DNA of 64,000 nucleotides, from assembly GCA_030019205.1 (NCBI GenBank), contig JASEFH010000002.1, positions 62,001 to 126,000 of the forward strand. Direction: 5' to 3'. The notes under the pieces were generated by a model. That model searched no databases and was not told where the DNA came from. It worked only from the letters and a program-made list of their open reading frames with translations. Within the stretch, counting starts at the first letter, position 1; every line of letters begins with the position of its first letter. Positions 42,990-52,585 of this stretch are shown piece after piece. The stretch is from Methanomicrobiales archaeon. Lineage in GTDB: Archaea > Halobacteriota > Methanomicrobia > Methanomicrobiales > JACTUA01. The position numbers and the translations under genes are program-made.

Positions 42990-44092
42990 TGGCGACGGGA
43001 AACAAGGCGGTTGCGGAGGCGGTGCGGCAGGCAAAACCCGCCGTCGTGGCCGCCTACCCCATCACCCCCCAGACCGAGATCGTGGAGACCATCGCCAGCT
43101 TTGTCTCCGAGGGGAGCATGGAGAGCCAGTACATTCCGGTCGAGAGCGAGCACTCCGCCATGGCCGCCTGCATCGGCGCCAGCGTGACCGGCGTGCGGAC
43201 GTTCACGGCCACCAGCTCCCACGGGCTGCTCTACATGCACGAGATGCTGCACTGGGCGGCCGGCGCCCGGCTCCCCGTTGTCATGGCGAACGTGAACCGG
43301 GCGCTCGGTCCCGGCTGGAACATCTGGGCGGAGCACACCGACGCCTTCTCCCAGCGGGACACGGGCTGGCTGCAGGTCTACGTCAGCACCGTGCAGGAGG
43401 CCTATGATGCCACGCTGATGGCGTTCCGGATCGCGGAGCACGGGGACGTCCTCCTTCCGGTTATGGTCAACCTGGACGGCTTCTCCCTCTCCCACATCAA
43501 TCAGCCCTTCGAAAAGGTGGAGCTCGGCGATTTCATCCCCGATATGCGGCTTCCGCACGCGATCGATACGGCGAACCCCCGCGGCTACGGGCCCCTCACC
43601 GGACCGGAGGAGTTCTACAGGTTCCGCTGGGATATCGAGCGGTCGATGCGGAACGCACGGGCGGTGATCGAGGAGACGGAGCGGGAGTTTGCGGAGCGGT
43701 TCGGCCGCTCCTACGGCTGGACCGAGGAATATCGCGTCGAGGATGCGGACGTGGTGATCGTGGCGATGGGAACGCTCGGAAAGGAGGCGGAGGTCGCCGT
43801 CGATCGCCTCCGCGAGGAGGGGGTGAAAGCCGGCTCCATACGGATCCGCTGGTTCCGCCCCTTCGCCCCGCTCGACCTCGGCGGGCGGGACGCGGTGGTG
43901 ATCGACCGTGACTACTCCTTCGGATTCGGGGGAGTGCTCGCCCGCTCAATCCGCTCCACAACGGGAACCGCGCCGTACTCCGTGATCGCGGGGCTCGGCG
44001 GCCAGGAGGTCACCTACGAGGATATGGCCGGGTTCGTGCGGGAACGGCGGCCCGGGGAGGAACTCTGGTTCGGGGTGAACAGCCATGTATGA
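42980..44092 (+). CDS. porA: 2-oxoacid (pyruvate) ferredoxin oxidoreductase, alpha subunit
   Basis: 370 residues, ATG inside the end of porB with ggaggag site. AAYPITPQTEIVETIASF is the domain I signature, and EHSAMAACIGASVTGVRTFT ASSHG the alpha-subunit core. WFRPFAPLDLGGRDAVVIDRDY is the domain II ending. Acts with porB, porG and porD to interconvert pyruvate and acetyl-CoA with ferredoxin, central to carbon assimilation in methanogens. Substrate not proven from sequence; 2-oxoisovalerate is an alternative. Confidence 0.92.
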   Translation: MRMMATGNKAVAEAVRQAKPAVVAAYPITPQTEIVETIASFVSEGSMESQYIPVESEHSAMAACIGASVTGVRTFTATSSHGLLYMHEMLHWAAGARLPVVMANVNRALGPGWNIWAEHTDAFSQRDTGWLQVYVSTVQEAYDATLMAFRIAEHGDVLLPVMVNLDGFSLSHINQPFEKVELGDFIPDMRLPHAIDTANPRGYGPLTGPEEFYRFRWDIERSMRNARAVIEETEREFAERFGRSYGWTEEYRVEDADVVIVAMGTLGKEAEVAVDRLREEGVKAGSIRIRWFRPFAPLDLGGRDAVVIDRDYSFGFGGVLARSIRSTTGTAPYSVIAGLGGQEVTYEDMAGFVRERRPGEELWFGVNSHV

Positions 44093-44612
44093 AGTGCGGG
44101 TCCACTCCCGGGGCGGCCAGGGCGGGGTGACGGCAGCCAAACTCCTCGCCGAGGCGGCGGTCCTCGACGGGCGCTACGCCACCGCCTGCCCCTTCTACGG
44201 GGCGGAGCGGCGGGGTGCGCCGGTCGTCAGCTTCGTGCGGATCGACGACCGCCCCATCCGCATCTACAGCCAGATCAAGCGGCCGGACCTGGTCGTGGTG
44301 CTGGACGCCAGCATCATGGATACGGTGGACGTGCTGCAAGGCCTCAAGGAAGGTGGGACGGTGCTCCTGAACAGTTCGAAAGACCTGCAGCTCGACGGCT
44401 ACCGCACTCTCGAAGTGGATCTCACGGGCATCGCCCTCGCCCTCGACCTGGTGGTCGCAGGGAGCCCTATCCTGAACACGCCGGTTCTCGGGGCGCTCGC
44501 AAAGCTCGGAATCGTCAGCCTGGACTCGGCAAAGCAGGCGATCCGGGGGACGTTCAAGGACGAACGGAACGTGCAGGCCGCTGAAGCGGCGTATGCGGAG
44601 ATGGTGGTATGA
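44085..44612 (+). CDS. porG: 2-oxoacid (pyruvate) ferredoxin oxidoreductase, gamma subunit
   Basis: 175 residues. Start motif YEVRVHSRGGQGGVTAAKLL and CPFYGAERRGAPVVSFVRID are diagnostic for the gamma subunit. Overlaps porA by 8 bp and porD by 4 bp. Confidence 0.93.
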   Translation: MYEVRVHSRGGQGGVTAAKLLAEAAVLDGRYATACPFYGAERRGAPVVSFVRIDDRPIRIYSQIKRPDLVVVLDASIMDTVDVLQGLKEGGTVLLNSSKDLQLDGYRTLEVDLTGIALALDLVVAGSPILNTPVLGALAKLGIVSLDSAKQAIRGTFKDERNVQAAEAAYAEMVV

Positions 44613-44854
44613 GCGAGCGTCTGGCGATGAGCCGCCCCGTCGAAGGGGCCTGCGGCAGGACCGGGGCGTGGAGGACCTTTCGCCCCGTGGTGGACAGAGA
44701 GAAATGCAACGCCTGCGGGCTCTGCGCCCTCTACTGCCCCGAGGCGGCGATCGACGAGAATCTCGACGTCGATCTCGACTTCTGCAAGGGCTGCGGGATC
44801 TGCGCCAACGAGTGCCCGAAAAAAGCGATCGCGATGGAGCGGGAGGAGCGGTAG
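44609..44854 (+). CDS. porD: 2-oxoacid (pyruvate) ferredoxin oxidoreductase, delta subunit
   Basis: 81 residues with two [4Fe-4S] motifs: CNACGLCALYCP (about 34-45) and CKGCGICANECP (about 62-73). Transfers electrons from the TPP centre to ferredoxin. Last gene of the operon. Confidence 0.95.
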   Translation: MSERLAMSRPVEGACGRTGAWRTFRPVVDREKCNACGLCALYCPEAAIDENLDVDLDFCKGCGICANECPKKAIAMEREER

Positions 44855-46107
44855 AGGAAAAGCCTCTCCCCTCCCGAAGAGAGGGGAACGATCGCCACTC
44901 GTACAGGGCCCTTATCACTCCCCTGCACGGCAGAGAAGATCGAACCCGGGCCAGCATCCCCGATCCTCCCTCTGCCTCCGACTACCCGGGCTCATGCTGC
45001 ACTGCAGTTCCATGCAATCGCGCCGGAATGCAGAAGAGCGGTGTGCGCAGTCAGCCTTCATGGAGGTCATCCCAAAACCACATTCAGCATCATTATTGCG
45101 AGGGACATGCAGGGCAATCGATCAGCTGCTTGACTCTGCAGAAAATGGCGACCTTATGATTTCGAACAAGAGAGGTAGTTCGCATGGTTCAGTTGACACC
45201 GGTACTCCCTGGCGATCGACGGCGGGGATGGTTCCAATCGCCTCGAAGATCTCCTTTCCTTCAAGCGGGGCAGCATGGGAGGAGAATCTGCCGCTCCACC
45301 TCCCCACCTCAATTTCCCGCAGCCCTGCAACCGGGACTCACGCGGGGAAGGTTTGTCTGCAGGTTTTTTTCTTTCACCCATCCCCCGGTTCACGCAGGAA
45401 ATCCCGCCGCCGTGCAGCTGTTGCACACATTTGGTATCTCTTTGAAAATTCTTAATAATAATATAAATAATATTAATAAGTGTTACTAATAAGAAAAAAT
45501 TTATTACCAATAACGCCTATCCTTCCATGAGGAGTGTGGAGCCTGTGCAGGGCAACAATCGCCTCAACCGACTGCACGTCCCATGATACCGATAAAGGAA
45601 TTCGGGCTGCAATACTCCTCTCCTTCTCCATCTTTCTACCGGGTTTCTCGCTGCCCGCTCGCAGCGTCTCCTGCGTAAGACACGACTCTCGTACTCCGCG
45701 TTCGTTCTCCCCATGGCGAGCGGAATGCCATATTCTGTAACATTTCCCGCTGTCTCTTCCTGGGTGCGCCCCATTCCCGAAAACCGCCTGAAAGTGCCAT
45801 GCTGCCGGGGCCGCCGTACTGCCATCGCGATTGTTCACGGCCTCTCCACGAAGAGGATGAAATTGCAGCAGGATGGACCTCGCGCGCTGTCCGCTTGAGG
45901 TGCCATATCCTCCAATCGGTCGGTAACCTTCTCTTTCGTACAGCGCGCGGGACCGGGATGGGGTCCTCCTGCCGGGGTTGCGGGAATGGTCCGGGGCGTG
46001 CATCGCCGTCTGAACGAAGACGGGAGGAACGTTCAGGCGCGCAGGGGTTGCCTTGCTCTCCGAACGGGACTGCGGGAGCCGCAGTGGGCACCGGCCGGCG
46101 GGACGAC
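44855..46107. other. Large gene-free region after porD
   Basis: Longest stretch without a convincing gene (1.25 kb). It holds an AT-rich island of about 65 bp (45445-45510) with several TAATAATAT-like boxes. On the minus strand, a frame near 45870-45990 encodes ALYEREGYRPIGGYGTSSG, like the end of a GNAT acetyltransferase, with no recognisable upstream part; it may be a relic of an acetyltransferase gene. Otherwise nothing seen. Confidence 0.45.
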
Positions 46108-46473
46108 TCACTCCGCCTCGATCGGGCACTGGGCGATGTACTCCAGGTTGAACTTGTAGAAGTGGATGAAGTCGCAGTTGCGGCAGTGGACCGTGAACTG
46201 ATCGCAGCCGATGGTCAGGTCGTGGGGCCCCTCCGCGCGGCAGTGGGGGCAGACCGCTGTGGCGACCAGGCTCCAGACATCGTAGCAGCCGATCTTCGTA
46301 TAGAGCCCCTTCCGCCCCACCTCCTCGATCCGGGGGATGAAGATCCGCGTGGCCCCGCAGTTCGGGCAGACCACCTGGGCCTGGCTGCGCACCGCTTTTA
46401 TCACCTGATCCACTTCCTTTCCGCAGTTATAGCAGGAGCAGCGGTGCTTGGTGAAGATGAAGCGTTCGCTCAT
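46108..46473 (-). CDS. Zinc-ribbon protein with four CxxC knuckles
   Basis: 121 residues from ATG 46473. Cysteine pairs CYNCG (about 15-18), CPNCG (36-40), CPHC (about 75-78) and CRNC (about 96-99) can form two zinc ribbons. The rest is hydrophobic beta strands, no membrane segment. A frame extending upstream to 46635 looks non-coding. Function unknown; similar to small RNA-polymerase- or ribosome-associated zinc ribbons in general shape only. Confidence 0.8.
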   Translation of the reverse strand: MSERFIFTKHRCSCYNCGKEVDQVIKAVRSQAQVVCPNCGATRIFIPRIEEVGRKGLYTKIGCYDVWSLVATAVCPHCRAEGPHDLTIGCDQFTVHCRNCDFIHFYKFNLEYIAQCPIEAE

Positions 46474-46839
46474 GGATGTACCTGACGGTGCAGACATTAA
46501 AAGGTATGGTGAATGAAGCCGGTGGGATGCAGCGCTCCGAATCAAACCCGCTATCAAGGGCCGCATATTCACCGGGCGAGCGGGGACAGGAAGAGCGCAT
46601 CGTGCACGCCTCCCTGCCGCTCGCTTCCCGGCCACCCTTATTTCAGACTCCAGGCCCGGAGGACGGCTTTACCCGATCAGATTCCCCAATCCGGTGCAGG
46701 ATCCGGATCTCACACCGGGAAGTTGCGTTATTCCCACGGGAAGAAGGACATTCACCATGCTCTCCTGCCCGCATCCGTGGATCGTTGGTAAAATACGATT
46801 TCTGGTTGAGGGGGAAAAAAGATGAGGCGTATCCGGGAC
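46474..46839. other. Intergenic region after the thermosome gene
   Basis: Contains the likely promoter of the zinc-ribbon gene (aat/ttaaaa near 46491-46500, minus strand) and the end of the thermosome transcript. No gene that I can support. Confidence 0.4.
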
Positions 46840-48492
46840 CTAGAACTCGCCGCCCATACCGCCCATGCCACCCATGCCGCCCGCTTCTCCCGGAGGCATG
46901 CCACCTTCCGGCGGTGCGGGGGTCTTGGATGAGGCGATGACGTCGTCGATGCGCAGGATCATCATGGCGGCTTCGGTCGCGCTCGAGATCGCCTGGGTCT
47001 TGACCCGCAGGGGCTCGACGACACCCTTCTTGGTCATGTCGACGGCCTTGCCCTCGTACACGTCCAGACCGATGTTCTTCTTCCCCTTCTCGTGCGCTGC
47101 CCGGAGCTCGACGAGCATGTCGATTGGGTCGAGGCCTGCGTTCTCGGCGAGGGTGCGGGGGATGATCTCCATGGAGTCGGCAAAGGCGTTGATCGCCAGC
47201 TGGGCGCGCCCGCCGACCGATGCGGCATAATCCCGCAGCCGCAGGGAGAGCTCGGTCTCGGGGGCGCCCCCGCCCGCGATGTACTTCTTGTCCTCGATAA
47301 CGACGGAGACCACGTTGATCGCATCGTCGATAGCCCGCTGGAGTTCGTCGACGACGTGTTCGGTTCCACCGCGGACGATCAGGGATACGGCCTTCGGATT
47401 CTTGCACTTCTCGACGAAGATCATCTCTTCGCCGCTCACCTTGCGCTCCTCGACGAGACCGGCGTAGCCGAGCTCCTCGGCGCTGATCGCGTCGATACTG
47501 GAGACCACACTGGCGCCCGTCGCGCGGGCGAGCTTCTCCATGTCGCTCTTCTTGACCCGGCGGATGGCGAGCACCTTGGCCTTCGCAAGGTAGTGCTGGG
47601 CGATGTCATCGATGCCCTTCTGGCAGAAGACGACGTTGGCACCGCTCTGGACGACCTTGTCCACGATGTTCCGGATCATCCGCTCCTCTTCGTCCAGGAA
47701 TGCCTGGAGCTGGTCGGGGCTGGTAATGTTGATCTCGGCGTCGACTTCCGTCTTCTTGAACTCGATGGGGGCGTTCAGGAGCAGAATCCTGGCGTCCTCC
47801 ACTTTCCGCGGCATCTGGGGGTGGACACGCTCCTTGTCGATGATCATGCCCTCGATGATCTCGGAGTCCTCGATGGAGCCGCCCACCCTTTTCTCGATCT
47901 TGACGTTCTCGGGATCGACGGTGCCATCCTCGTCGGCGACCATGGTGACCGCCTTGACGACGAGCTGGGTCAGGGCCTCCTTCGCCGCCTCCGCACCCTT
48001 GCCGGTCATCGCCGTGCTGGCGATGTTGACGAGCACATCGGTGTCCTTCGGAGTCACGCCGAGCGCGATCTCGTTCAGGATCTCTTCGGCCTTCTCGGCT
48101 GCGAGGCGGTAACCGTGGGCGATCACGGTCGGGTGAACCTCCTGGTCGAGAAGGTCCTCCGCACGCTTGAGGAGTTCCCCGGCGATGACCACGGCGGTGG
48201 TCGTGCCGTCCCCAACCTCATCGTCCTGGGTCTTGGCCACCTCGACCATCATCTTGGCGGCGGGATGCTCGATGTCCATCTCCTTCAGGATTGTGACGCC
48301 ATCGTTCGTGATCACCACGTCACCGATGGTATCCACGAGCATCTTGTCCATCCCCCGCGGTCCGAGGGTCGTTCGCACGGCATTGGCCACCGCCTTGGCG
48401 GCCGCAATGTTGGCACCCTGGGCATCGCGTCCGCGGGTGCGGCTGCTGCCCTCCTTGAGGATTAAAATCGGCTGTCCTGCGAGTTGTGACAT
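46840..48492 (-). CDS. ths: Thermosome subunit (group II chaperonin)
   Basis: 550 residues, full length. N-terminal [40 protein letters not shown] (ATP hydrolysis), [29 protein letters not shown], and the typical Gly/Met tail ([13 protein letters not shown]). ATP-dependent protein folding in the cytosol. The promoter (tttatatag, 48537-48544 minus) and a leader hairpin at 48500-48515 precede it. An XRE-type regulator gene lies directly upstream on the same strand. Confidence 0.97.
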   Translation of the reverse strand: MSQLAGQPILILKEGSSRTRGRDAQGANIAAAKAVANAVRTTLGPRGMDKMLVDTIGDVVITNDGVTILKEMDIEHPAAKMMVEVAKTQDDEVGDGTTTAVVIAGELLKRAEDLLDQEVHPTVIAHGYRLAAEKAEEILNEIALGVTPKDTDVLVNIASTAMTGKGAEAAKEALTQLVVKAVTMVADEDGTVDPENVKIEKRVGGSIEDSEIIEGMIIDKERVHPQMPRKVEDARILLLNAPIEFKKTEVDAEINITSPDQLQAFLDEEERMIRNIVDKVVQSGANVVFCQKGIDDIAQHYLAKAKVLAIRRVKKSDMEKLARATGASVVSSIDAISAEELGYAGLVEERKVSGEEMIFVEKCKNPKAVSLIVRGGTEHVVDELQRAIDDAINVVSVVIEDKKYIAGGGAPETELSLRLRDYAASVGGRAQLAINAFADSMEIIPRTLAENAGLDPIDMLVELRAAHEKGKKNIGLDVYEGKAVDMTKKGVVEPLRVKTQAISSATEAAMMILRIDDVIASSKTPAPPEGGMPPGEAGGMGGMGGMGGEF

Positions 48493-48499
48493 GGAACAT

Positions 48500-48515
48500 C
48501 ACCGTTTTTGCGGTG
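48500..48515 (-). promoter_or_regulatory. Leader hairpin covering the thermosome ribosome binding site
   Basis: In the mRNA, CACCG (48515-48511) pairs with CGGTG (48504-48500) around a 6-base A-rich loop. The 3' arm plus the next bases GGTGATG are the best ribosome binding sequence, 7 bp before the ATG. TATA spacing puts the RNA start near 48514, so the hairpin would be the very 5' end. Five pairs of this kind open at raised temperature, which suits a chaperonin gene. Confidence 0.55.
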
Positions 48516-48536
48516 AAATAGTTGGTTTGTAGTTCT

Positions 48537-48544
48537 ATATAAAA
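48537..48544 (-). promoter_or_regulatory. TATA box of the thermosome gene
   Basis: tctatata on the plus strand (tttatata/tatatag on the minus), about 48 bp before ATG 48492; a leader of about 20 bases is expected. The box overlaps the last few bases before the stop codon of the upstream regulator gene at 48547. Confidence 0.6.
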
Positions 48545-48546
48545 TT

Positions 48547-49458
48547 TTATTCTTTGATCAGCTCGATGAGTTCCGATCCATCCTCGAGAGACCGCAGGCG
48601 TTTCTCGCCGAGGACGAGGGTCTTGCCGATCTTCTTCTGCTTATCGTAGTTCGCGACGATGCAGAGCGCGTGCACCCGTGCTACCTGGGAGATGCTCCCG
48701 ATCAGGGGGGCACGCTTCTCCACCCGCTCCGCCGACCCGTAGCCGGTCAGGATCGTGTCCTTCTTGAAGAGGGCGAGGACCTCGAAGGGTGCACGGCGGG
48801 TGGCGTGGAGCTCCATGCCGATGCGCTCCAGGTCGGACGGTACGTCCTGCGTCGTCTGCTCGGGGATGTGGGGAGGGCTCGAGGGGGCATGGAGGAGATC
48901 GATGGGGATGGAGATGGCAGTGTCGAAGATCTCCTCGATTCTGGCGGCGATATCCACGGTCGTCCCCATGCCGCTCTCGTACTTGCTGATGGTCCGGCGG
49001 GAGACGCCGAGCATGTGCGCCAGATCGCCGAGGGAGAGGTTGTGCCGCTCCCGGAGGCTCCGGAGCAGCACGCTGTCGATGCTCACGTACAGCCCTCCCG
49101 GCGAGGCGTAGATCAGCGGGGGGATATTGTCGACGAAGTAGTCGTACAGGGTCGCCGCGTTGATGGCGAAGATGCCGTGGCGGATGTAGGCGGCGCCCCG
49201 TTCAAGCACCGCGTCGCGGGCCCGCTCCCCCACGATCAGCGGAGACGCCAGGAGGTGGCGGGCGATGAGACCCAGATCGAATGCGATGTCCTCGCTGACG
49301 CTGTCGATCTGGGCGACCACCTTGATGATCACCAGAAACCGCTGGTTGCCGCAGATGAGGTCGAAACTGCGGGGGCGGATGGTGCAGGGCTGGGAGACCT
49401 GGTAACCCGCCATCCGCATGATGCTGGTGACCATCTGGAGGAGCTCTTCCAGGGGCAT
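48547..49458 (-). CDS. HTH (XRE-like) transcriptional regulatory protein
   Basis: 303 residues of the archaeal putative HTH regulator family (similar to those annotated near thermosome or tiaS genes). The first 120 residues form an unknown domain (PLEELLQMVTSIMRMAGYQV, RSFDLICGNQRFLVIIKVVAQ); the helix-turn-helix is LRERHNLSLGDLAHMLGVSRRTISKYESG (about 129-157); the C-terminal 100 residues are a further domain. Directly upstream of the thermosome gene, with own promoter facing the divergent tiaS gene. Confidence 0.85.
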   Translation of the reverse strand: MPLEELLQMVTSIMRMAGYQVSQPCTIRPRSFDLICGNQRFLVIIKVVAQIDSVSEDIAFDLGLIARHLLASPLIVGERARDAVLERGAAYIRHGIFAINAATLYDYFVDNIPPLIYASPGGLYVSIDSVLLRSLRERHNLSLGDLAHMLGVSRRTISKYESGMGTTVDIAARIEEIFDTAISIPIDLLHAPSSPPHIPEQTTQDVPSDLERIGMELHATRRAPFEVLALFKKDTILTGYGSAERVEKRAPLIGSISQVARVHALCIVANYDKQKKIGKTLVLGEKRLRSLEDGSELIELIKE

Positions 49459-49505
49459 ACTCTTTAAGAACCGATATAGTGTATGTTGGTAATAAATATA
49501 GGGTT

Positions 49506-50783
49506 ATGCGCATCGGGATCGACGACACGGACTCGCCGGCCGGCATGTGCACGAGCTACATCGGGGCAGTGCTGCGGCAACGCCTGGAAGAGCGGAAGTT
49601 CTGCGTCTCCGGAGCCTGCCTCCTCCGCCTCAACCCCAATGTCGTCTGGAAGACGCGGGGGAATGCGGCGATCTGCATCGAGGCGGAGGGGGATCCGGAC
49701 CGGGCGTTCTCGATCGCCTGCGCGTGCGTGGAGGAATTTGCAGATTTTTCCGCGGAGAACACCAACCCGGGCGTCGTCGTCACCGAGGAGAGGATCCCCT
49801 CCGGTTTCTATTACCGCGCAGTCCAGGGGTTCTGCGAGATCTCGGAGGCCATCCGCCTGCTGGAGACGTCCGGTGCGCGGTACCGGGGCTACAAGAACCG
49901 GCGGGGGCTTGTGGGAGCCACGGCGGCCGTCGCGAGCGAGCTTCCCGACCGCACCTACGAGTTCCTCGCCTACCGCAAACCCGAGCGCTGGGGGACGCCT
50001 CGGTACGTGGAGAGGGAGACCCTCTTCCTCGCGGATGCAAAGACCTACCCGCACACCTGGGACACTGTGGACCGTAGGAACGATGCGGTGGTCTGCGTCC
50101 CGCACACGCCCGATCCGGTCCTCTACGGCATCCGGGGGGAGAGCCCCGCCTGGGTGTCGTATGCCGCCCATTTTATCCGCTCCGAAGAGCCGGAGATCGA
50201 GCAGATTTACGCCACCAACCAGGGGACCGACGTGCACCTGATACCCGGAGTCATCGGTGCGCTCGAGGAGGGGAGGTCCTACCGGGTGGAGGGGACGGTC
50301 GCTTCCCTCCCGGAGACCCGCGCCGGGGGGCACGTCTCCGTCCTCCTCGGAAGGGACGGAAGCACGCTGCGCTGCATGGCCTACGAGCCCACGAAGGAGT
50401 TCCGGGACGTCGTACGGGCTCTCCTCCCCGGCGACCGCCTGATCGCGGCGGGAAGCTACAAGGGCGGCAGCCTCAATCTGGAGAAGATGTGCGTCCGTTC
50501 CCTGGCGGCGGCGGTGGAGAAGCGCCCCCCCCTCTGCCCGGCCTGCGGGCGGAGGATGACCAGCGCGGGGAGGGGGAAGGGCTTCAAGTGCAGGTTCTGT
50601 CCGGGTCGTGCGCAGGCTCCGGAGCTCCGATCCGTCGGGAGGGCGATCCGCTGCGGCTGGTACGAGGTGCCGCCGATCGCACGCCGCCACCTGGCAAAAC
50701 CGCTGGTACGGTTCACCCCCGCGGAGCGGGAGTGCGGGGACCGCCCCTGCATCGCGAGTGCCGTTTCGCTTCCGGGGAAATGA
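49506..50783 (+). CDS. tiaS: tRNA(Ile2) 2-agmatinylcytidine synthetase
   Basis: 425 residues. MRIGIDDTDSPAGMCTSYIG starts the kinase domain; CLLRLNPNVVWKTRGNAA, ENTNPGVVVTEERIP and GYKNRRGLVGA are TiaS hallmarks; OB-fold near 285-345 (YRVEGTVASLPETRAGGHVS) and a zinc ribbon CPACGRRM...CRFCPG (about 350-370). Adds agmatine to C34 of tRNA(Ile2) so it reads AUA codons. Essential in most archaea. TATA-like gatatag about 30 bp upstream supports ATG 49506. Confidence 0.95.
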   Translation: MRIGIDDTDSPAGMCTSYIGAVLRQRLEERKFCVSGACLLRLNPNVVWKTRGNAAICIEAEGDPDRAFSIACACVEEFADFSAENTNPGVVVTEERIPSGFYYRAVQGFCEISEAIRLLETSGARYRGYKNRRGLVGATAAVASELPDRTYEFLAYRKPERWGTPRYVERETLFLADAKTYPHTWDTVDRRNDAVVCVPHTPDPVLYGIRGESPAWVSYAAHFIRSEEPEIEQIYATNQGTDVHLIPGVIGALEEGRSYRVEGTVASLPETRAGGHVSVLLGRDGSTLRCMAYEPTKEFRDVVRALLPGDRLIAAGSYKGGSLNLEKMCVRSLAAAVEKRPPLCPACGRRMTSAGRGKGFKCRFCPGRAQAPELRSVGRAIRCGWYEVPPIARRHLAKPLVRFTPAERECGDRPCIASAVSLPGK

Positions 50784-50864
50784 AGCGGGCGTGCACCACG
50801 GCGGGATGCTGAAATTCCTTTATGGTCTGGTACACGCATATACTAGTGGGGGAACGGGAGGGAA

Positions 50865-51788
50865 ATGGACGAACCAGTACAGCAGGTGCGGATTCTGCCC
50901 GGCATGAGCGTCGCCGATCTGGTGGAGCAGATGGGGAGTGCCGGAGCGTTCAATGCGGGCGCTCTCTATCGCGCCTCGCAGATCTACGAGGACATGCTGC
51001 GGGACGCATCCGCCACGCGGTTCTTCGGGCTTGCCGGGGCGATGGTGCCGGCAGGCATGGGCGGGATCGTCGCGGACCTGATCGAGCGCGGCCACATCGA
51101 CGTGCTCGTCTCGACCGGCGCGAACATGGTCCACGACATCATCGAGGCGATCGGCTGCCGCCACCTCCACGGCACTGCCAGCGGCTCGGACACGGAGCTC
51201 CGCCACCGGGAGATCAACCGCATCTACGACGTCTTCCTCCCGAATGATGCATTCTGCAGGTTCGAGGAGTTCGTCCAGGGCGTATTCGCCGGGCTCGAAG
51301 AAGGTTCGGCGCACTCCATCAGCGGACTGCTCCGGCGGATCGGGGAGAACCTGGATAGCGGCATCCTGGCTGCCGCGGCACGGCAGAACGTCCCCGTCTT
51401 CTGCCCGGCGATCCAGGACTCCATGATCGGGCTCCAGTACTGGCTCTTTCGAGAGACGCGGAAGGTGCCGGTCGATGCCTTCCTGGACATGAAGGAGATC
51501 ATCGACCGCTGCTTCGCTGCGGAGCGGGCGGGGGTGCTGATCCTGGGCGGCGGCGTGCCCAAGAACTACATCCTCCAGTCCATGCTCCTCGCTCCGAAGG
51601 GGTTCGACTACGCGGTCCAGCTCACCGGCGACCGTCCCGACCTCGGGGGTCTCTCGGGGGCAACGCTGGACGAAGCCCGCTCCTGGGGAAAACTCCAGGA
51701 GGAGGCGGTATCCGCGACCGTCTACGGGGATGCGACCATCACCTTCCCCCTGCTGGTGGCCGCCGTCCTGGAGAGGCTGCAAAGATGA
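50865..51788 (+). CDS. dys: Deoxyhypusine synthase-like protein
   Basis: 307 residues. VSTGANMVHDIIEAIGCRHLHG and LGGGVPKNYILQSMLL are NAD- and spermidine-binding segments; the catalytic lysine region reads EARSWGKLQEEA (Lys near 285). It modifies aIF5A lysine to deoxyhypusine using a polyamine. The pyrF ATG overlaps its stop by 4 bp. Confidence 0.94.
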   Translation: MDEPVQQVRILPGMSVADLVEQMGSAGAFNAGALYRASQIYEDMLRDASATRFFGLAGAMVPAGMGGIVADLIERGHIDVLVSTGANMVHDIIEAIGCRHLHGTASGSDTELRHREINRIYDVFLPNDAFCRFEEFVQGVFAGLEEGSAHSISGLLRRIGENLDSGILAAAARQNVPVFCPAIQDSMIGLQYWLFRETRKVPVDAFLDMKEIIDRCFAAERAGVLILGGGVPKNYILQSMLLAPKGFDYAVQLTGDRPDLGGLSGATLDEARSWGKLQEEAVSATVYGDATITFPLLVAAVLERLQR

Positions 51789-52420
51789 CGGACCTGATCC
51801 TCGCCCTGGACGTGCGCGACCCGGCGCAGGCGGTCGCGGTCGCGACCGCCTGCGCGCCCTTCATCGATGCCGTCAAGATCGGCTATCCTCTGGTGCTCGC
51901 CAGCGGCCTGCGCATCGTCGGCGAGCTGGGCGGACTCGGACTCCCCGTCATCGCCGACTTCAAGGTGGCGGACATCCCGAACACCAACCGCCTCATCTGC
52001 GAGACCGTCTTCTCCGCCGGATGCGACGCCGTGATCGCCCACGCATTCGGCGGTTCGGACGCGCTCTCCGCCTGCGTGGAGGTGGCCCACCGCCACGGAG
52101 GAGCCTGCTACGCCGTGGCGGAGATGAGTCACCCCGGGGCGACCGAGTTCTTCTGCCCCGAGACGGCCGACCGGCTGGCGGCGCTGGCGGTCGCGGTCGG
52201 TGCGGACGGGATCATCGCGCCCGCGACCCGCCCGGAGCGTGTGCTCCGCCTCCGCGACGTCGTGGGAGGGCTGAAGATCTACTCCCCGGGCGTGGGGGCC
52301 CAGGGAGGGGATATCCATGCGATCGCACCCATGGTGGACGGGGTGATCGTGGGCAGAACCCTGTACGAGGCTCCCGATCCAGCGGCTGCGGCAGAGGAGC
52401 TCGGCTGGATCCGCCGATGA
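51785..52420 (+). CDS. pyrF: Orotidine 5'-phosphate decarboxylase
   Basis: 211 residues, archaeal short OMPDC. LILALDVRDPAQA begins the barrel; the catalytic Asp-Lys-Asp set is in VIADFKVADIPNTNR (about 56-70). SPGVGAQGGD and VDGVIVGRTLYEA form the phosphate site. Last step of UMP synthesis. Translationally coupled to dys. Confidence 0.96.
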   Translation: MTDLILALDVRDPAQAVAVATACAPFIDAVKIGYPLVLASGLRIVGELGGLGLPVIADFKVADIPNTNRLICETVFSAGCDAVIAHAFGGSDALSACVEVAHRHGGACYAVAEMSHPGATEFFCPETADRLAALAVAVGADGIIAPATRPERVLRLRDVVGGLKIYSPGVGAQGGDIHAIAPMVDGVIVGRTLYEAPDPAAAAEELGWIRR

Positions 52421-52554
52421 TGAGAGAAGGGAGAACGGCCCCCGTTCTCCGCACGGAAGGGCGGATGCGCATCTGCCCGAATGACGAGCCCTATGAGTCG
52501 GTTGAGGCGGATCCTCTGGCTTTTTGTGCGTCATTTGCGCGGTTCGGGGTGATA

Positions 52555-52564
52555 ATTTTAATAA
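52555..52564 (+). promoter_or_regulatory. TATA box for the NrdD-like/cbiZ pair
   Basis: attttaataa; centre 26 bp from ATG 52586, so a leaderless mRNA. Confidence 0.7.
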
Positions 52565-52585
52565 TCCGCTGATCTATGTAGTAGT

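Noticed and set aside
47092-48465. 457-codon plus-strand frame over the thermosome gene
   Set aside because: His/Leu/Asp-rich mirror of a highly conserved chaperonin gene.
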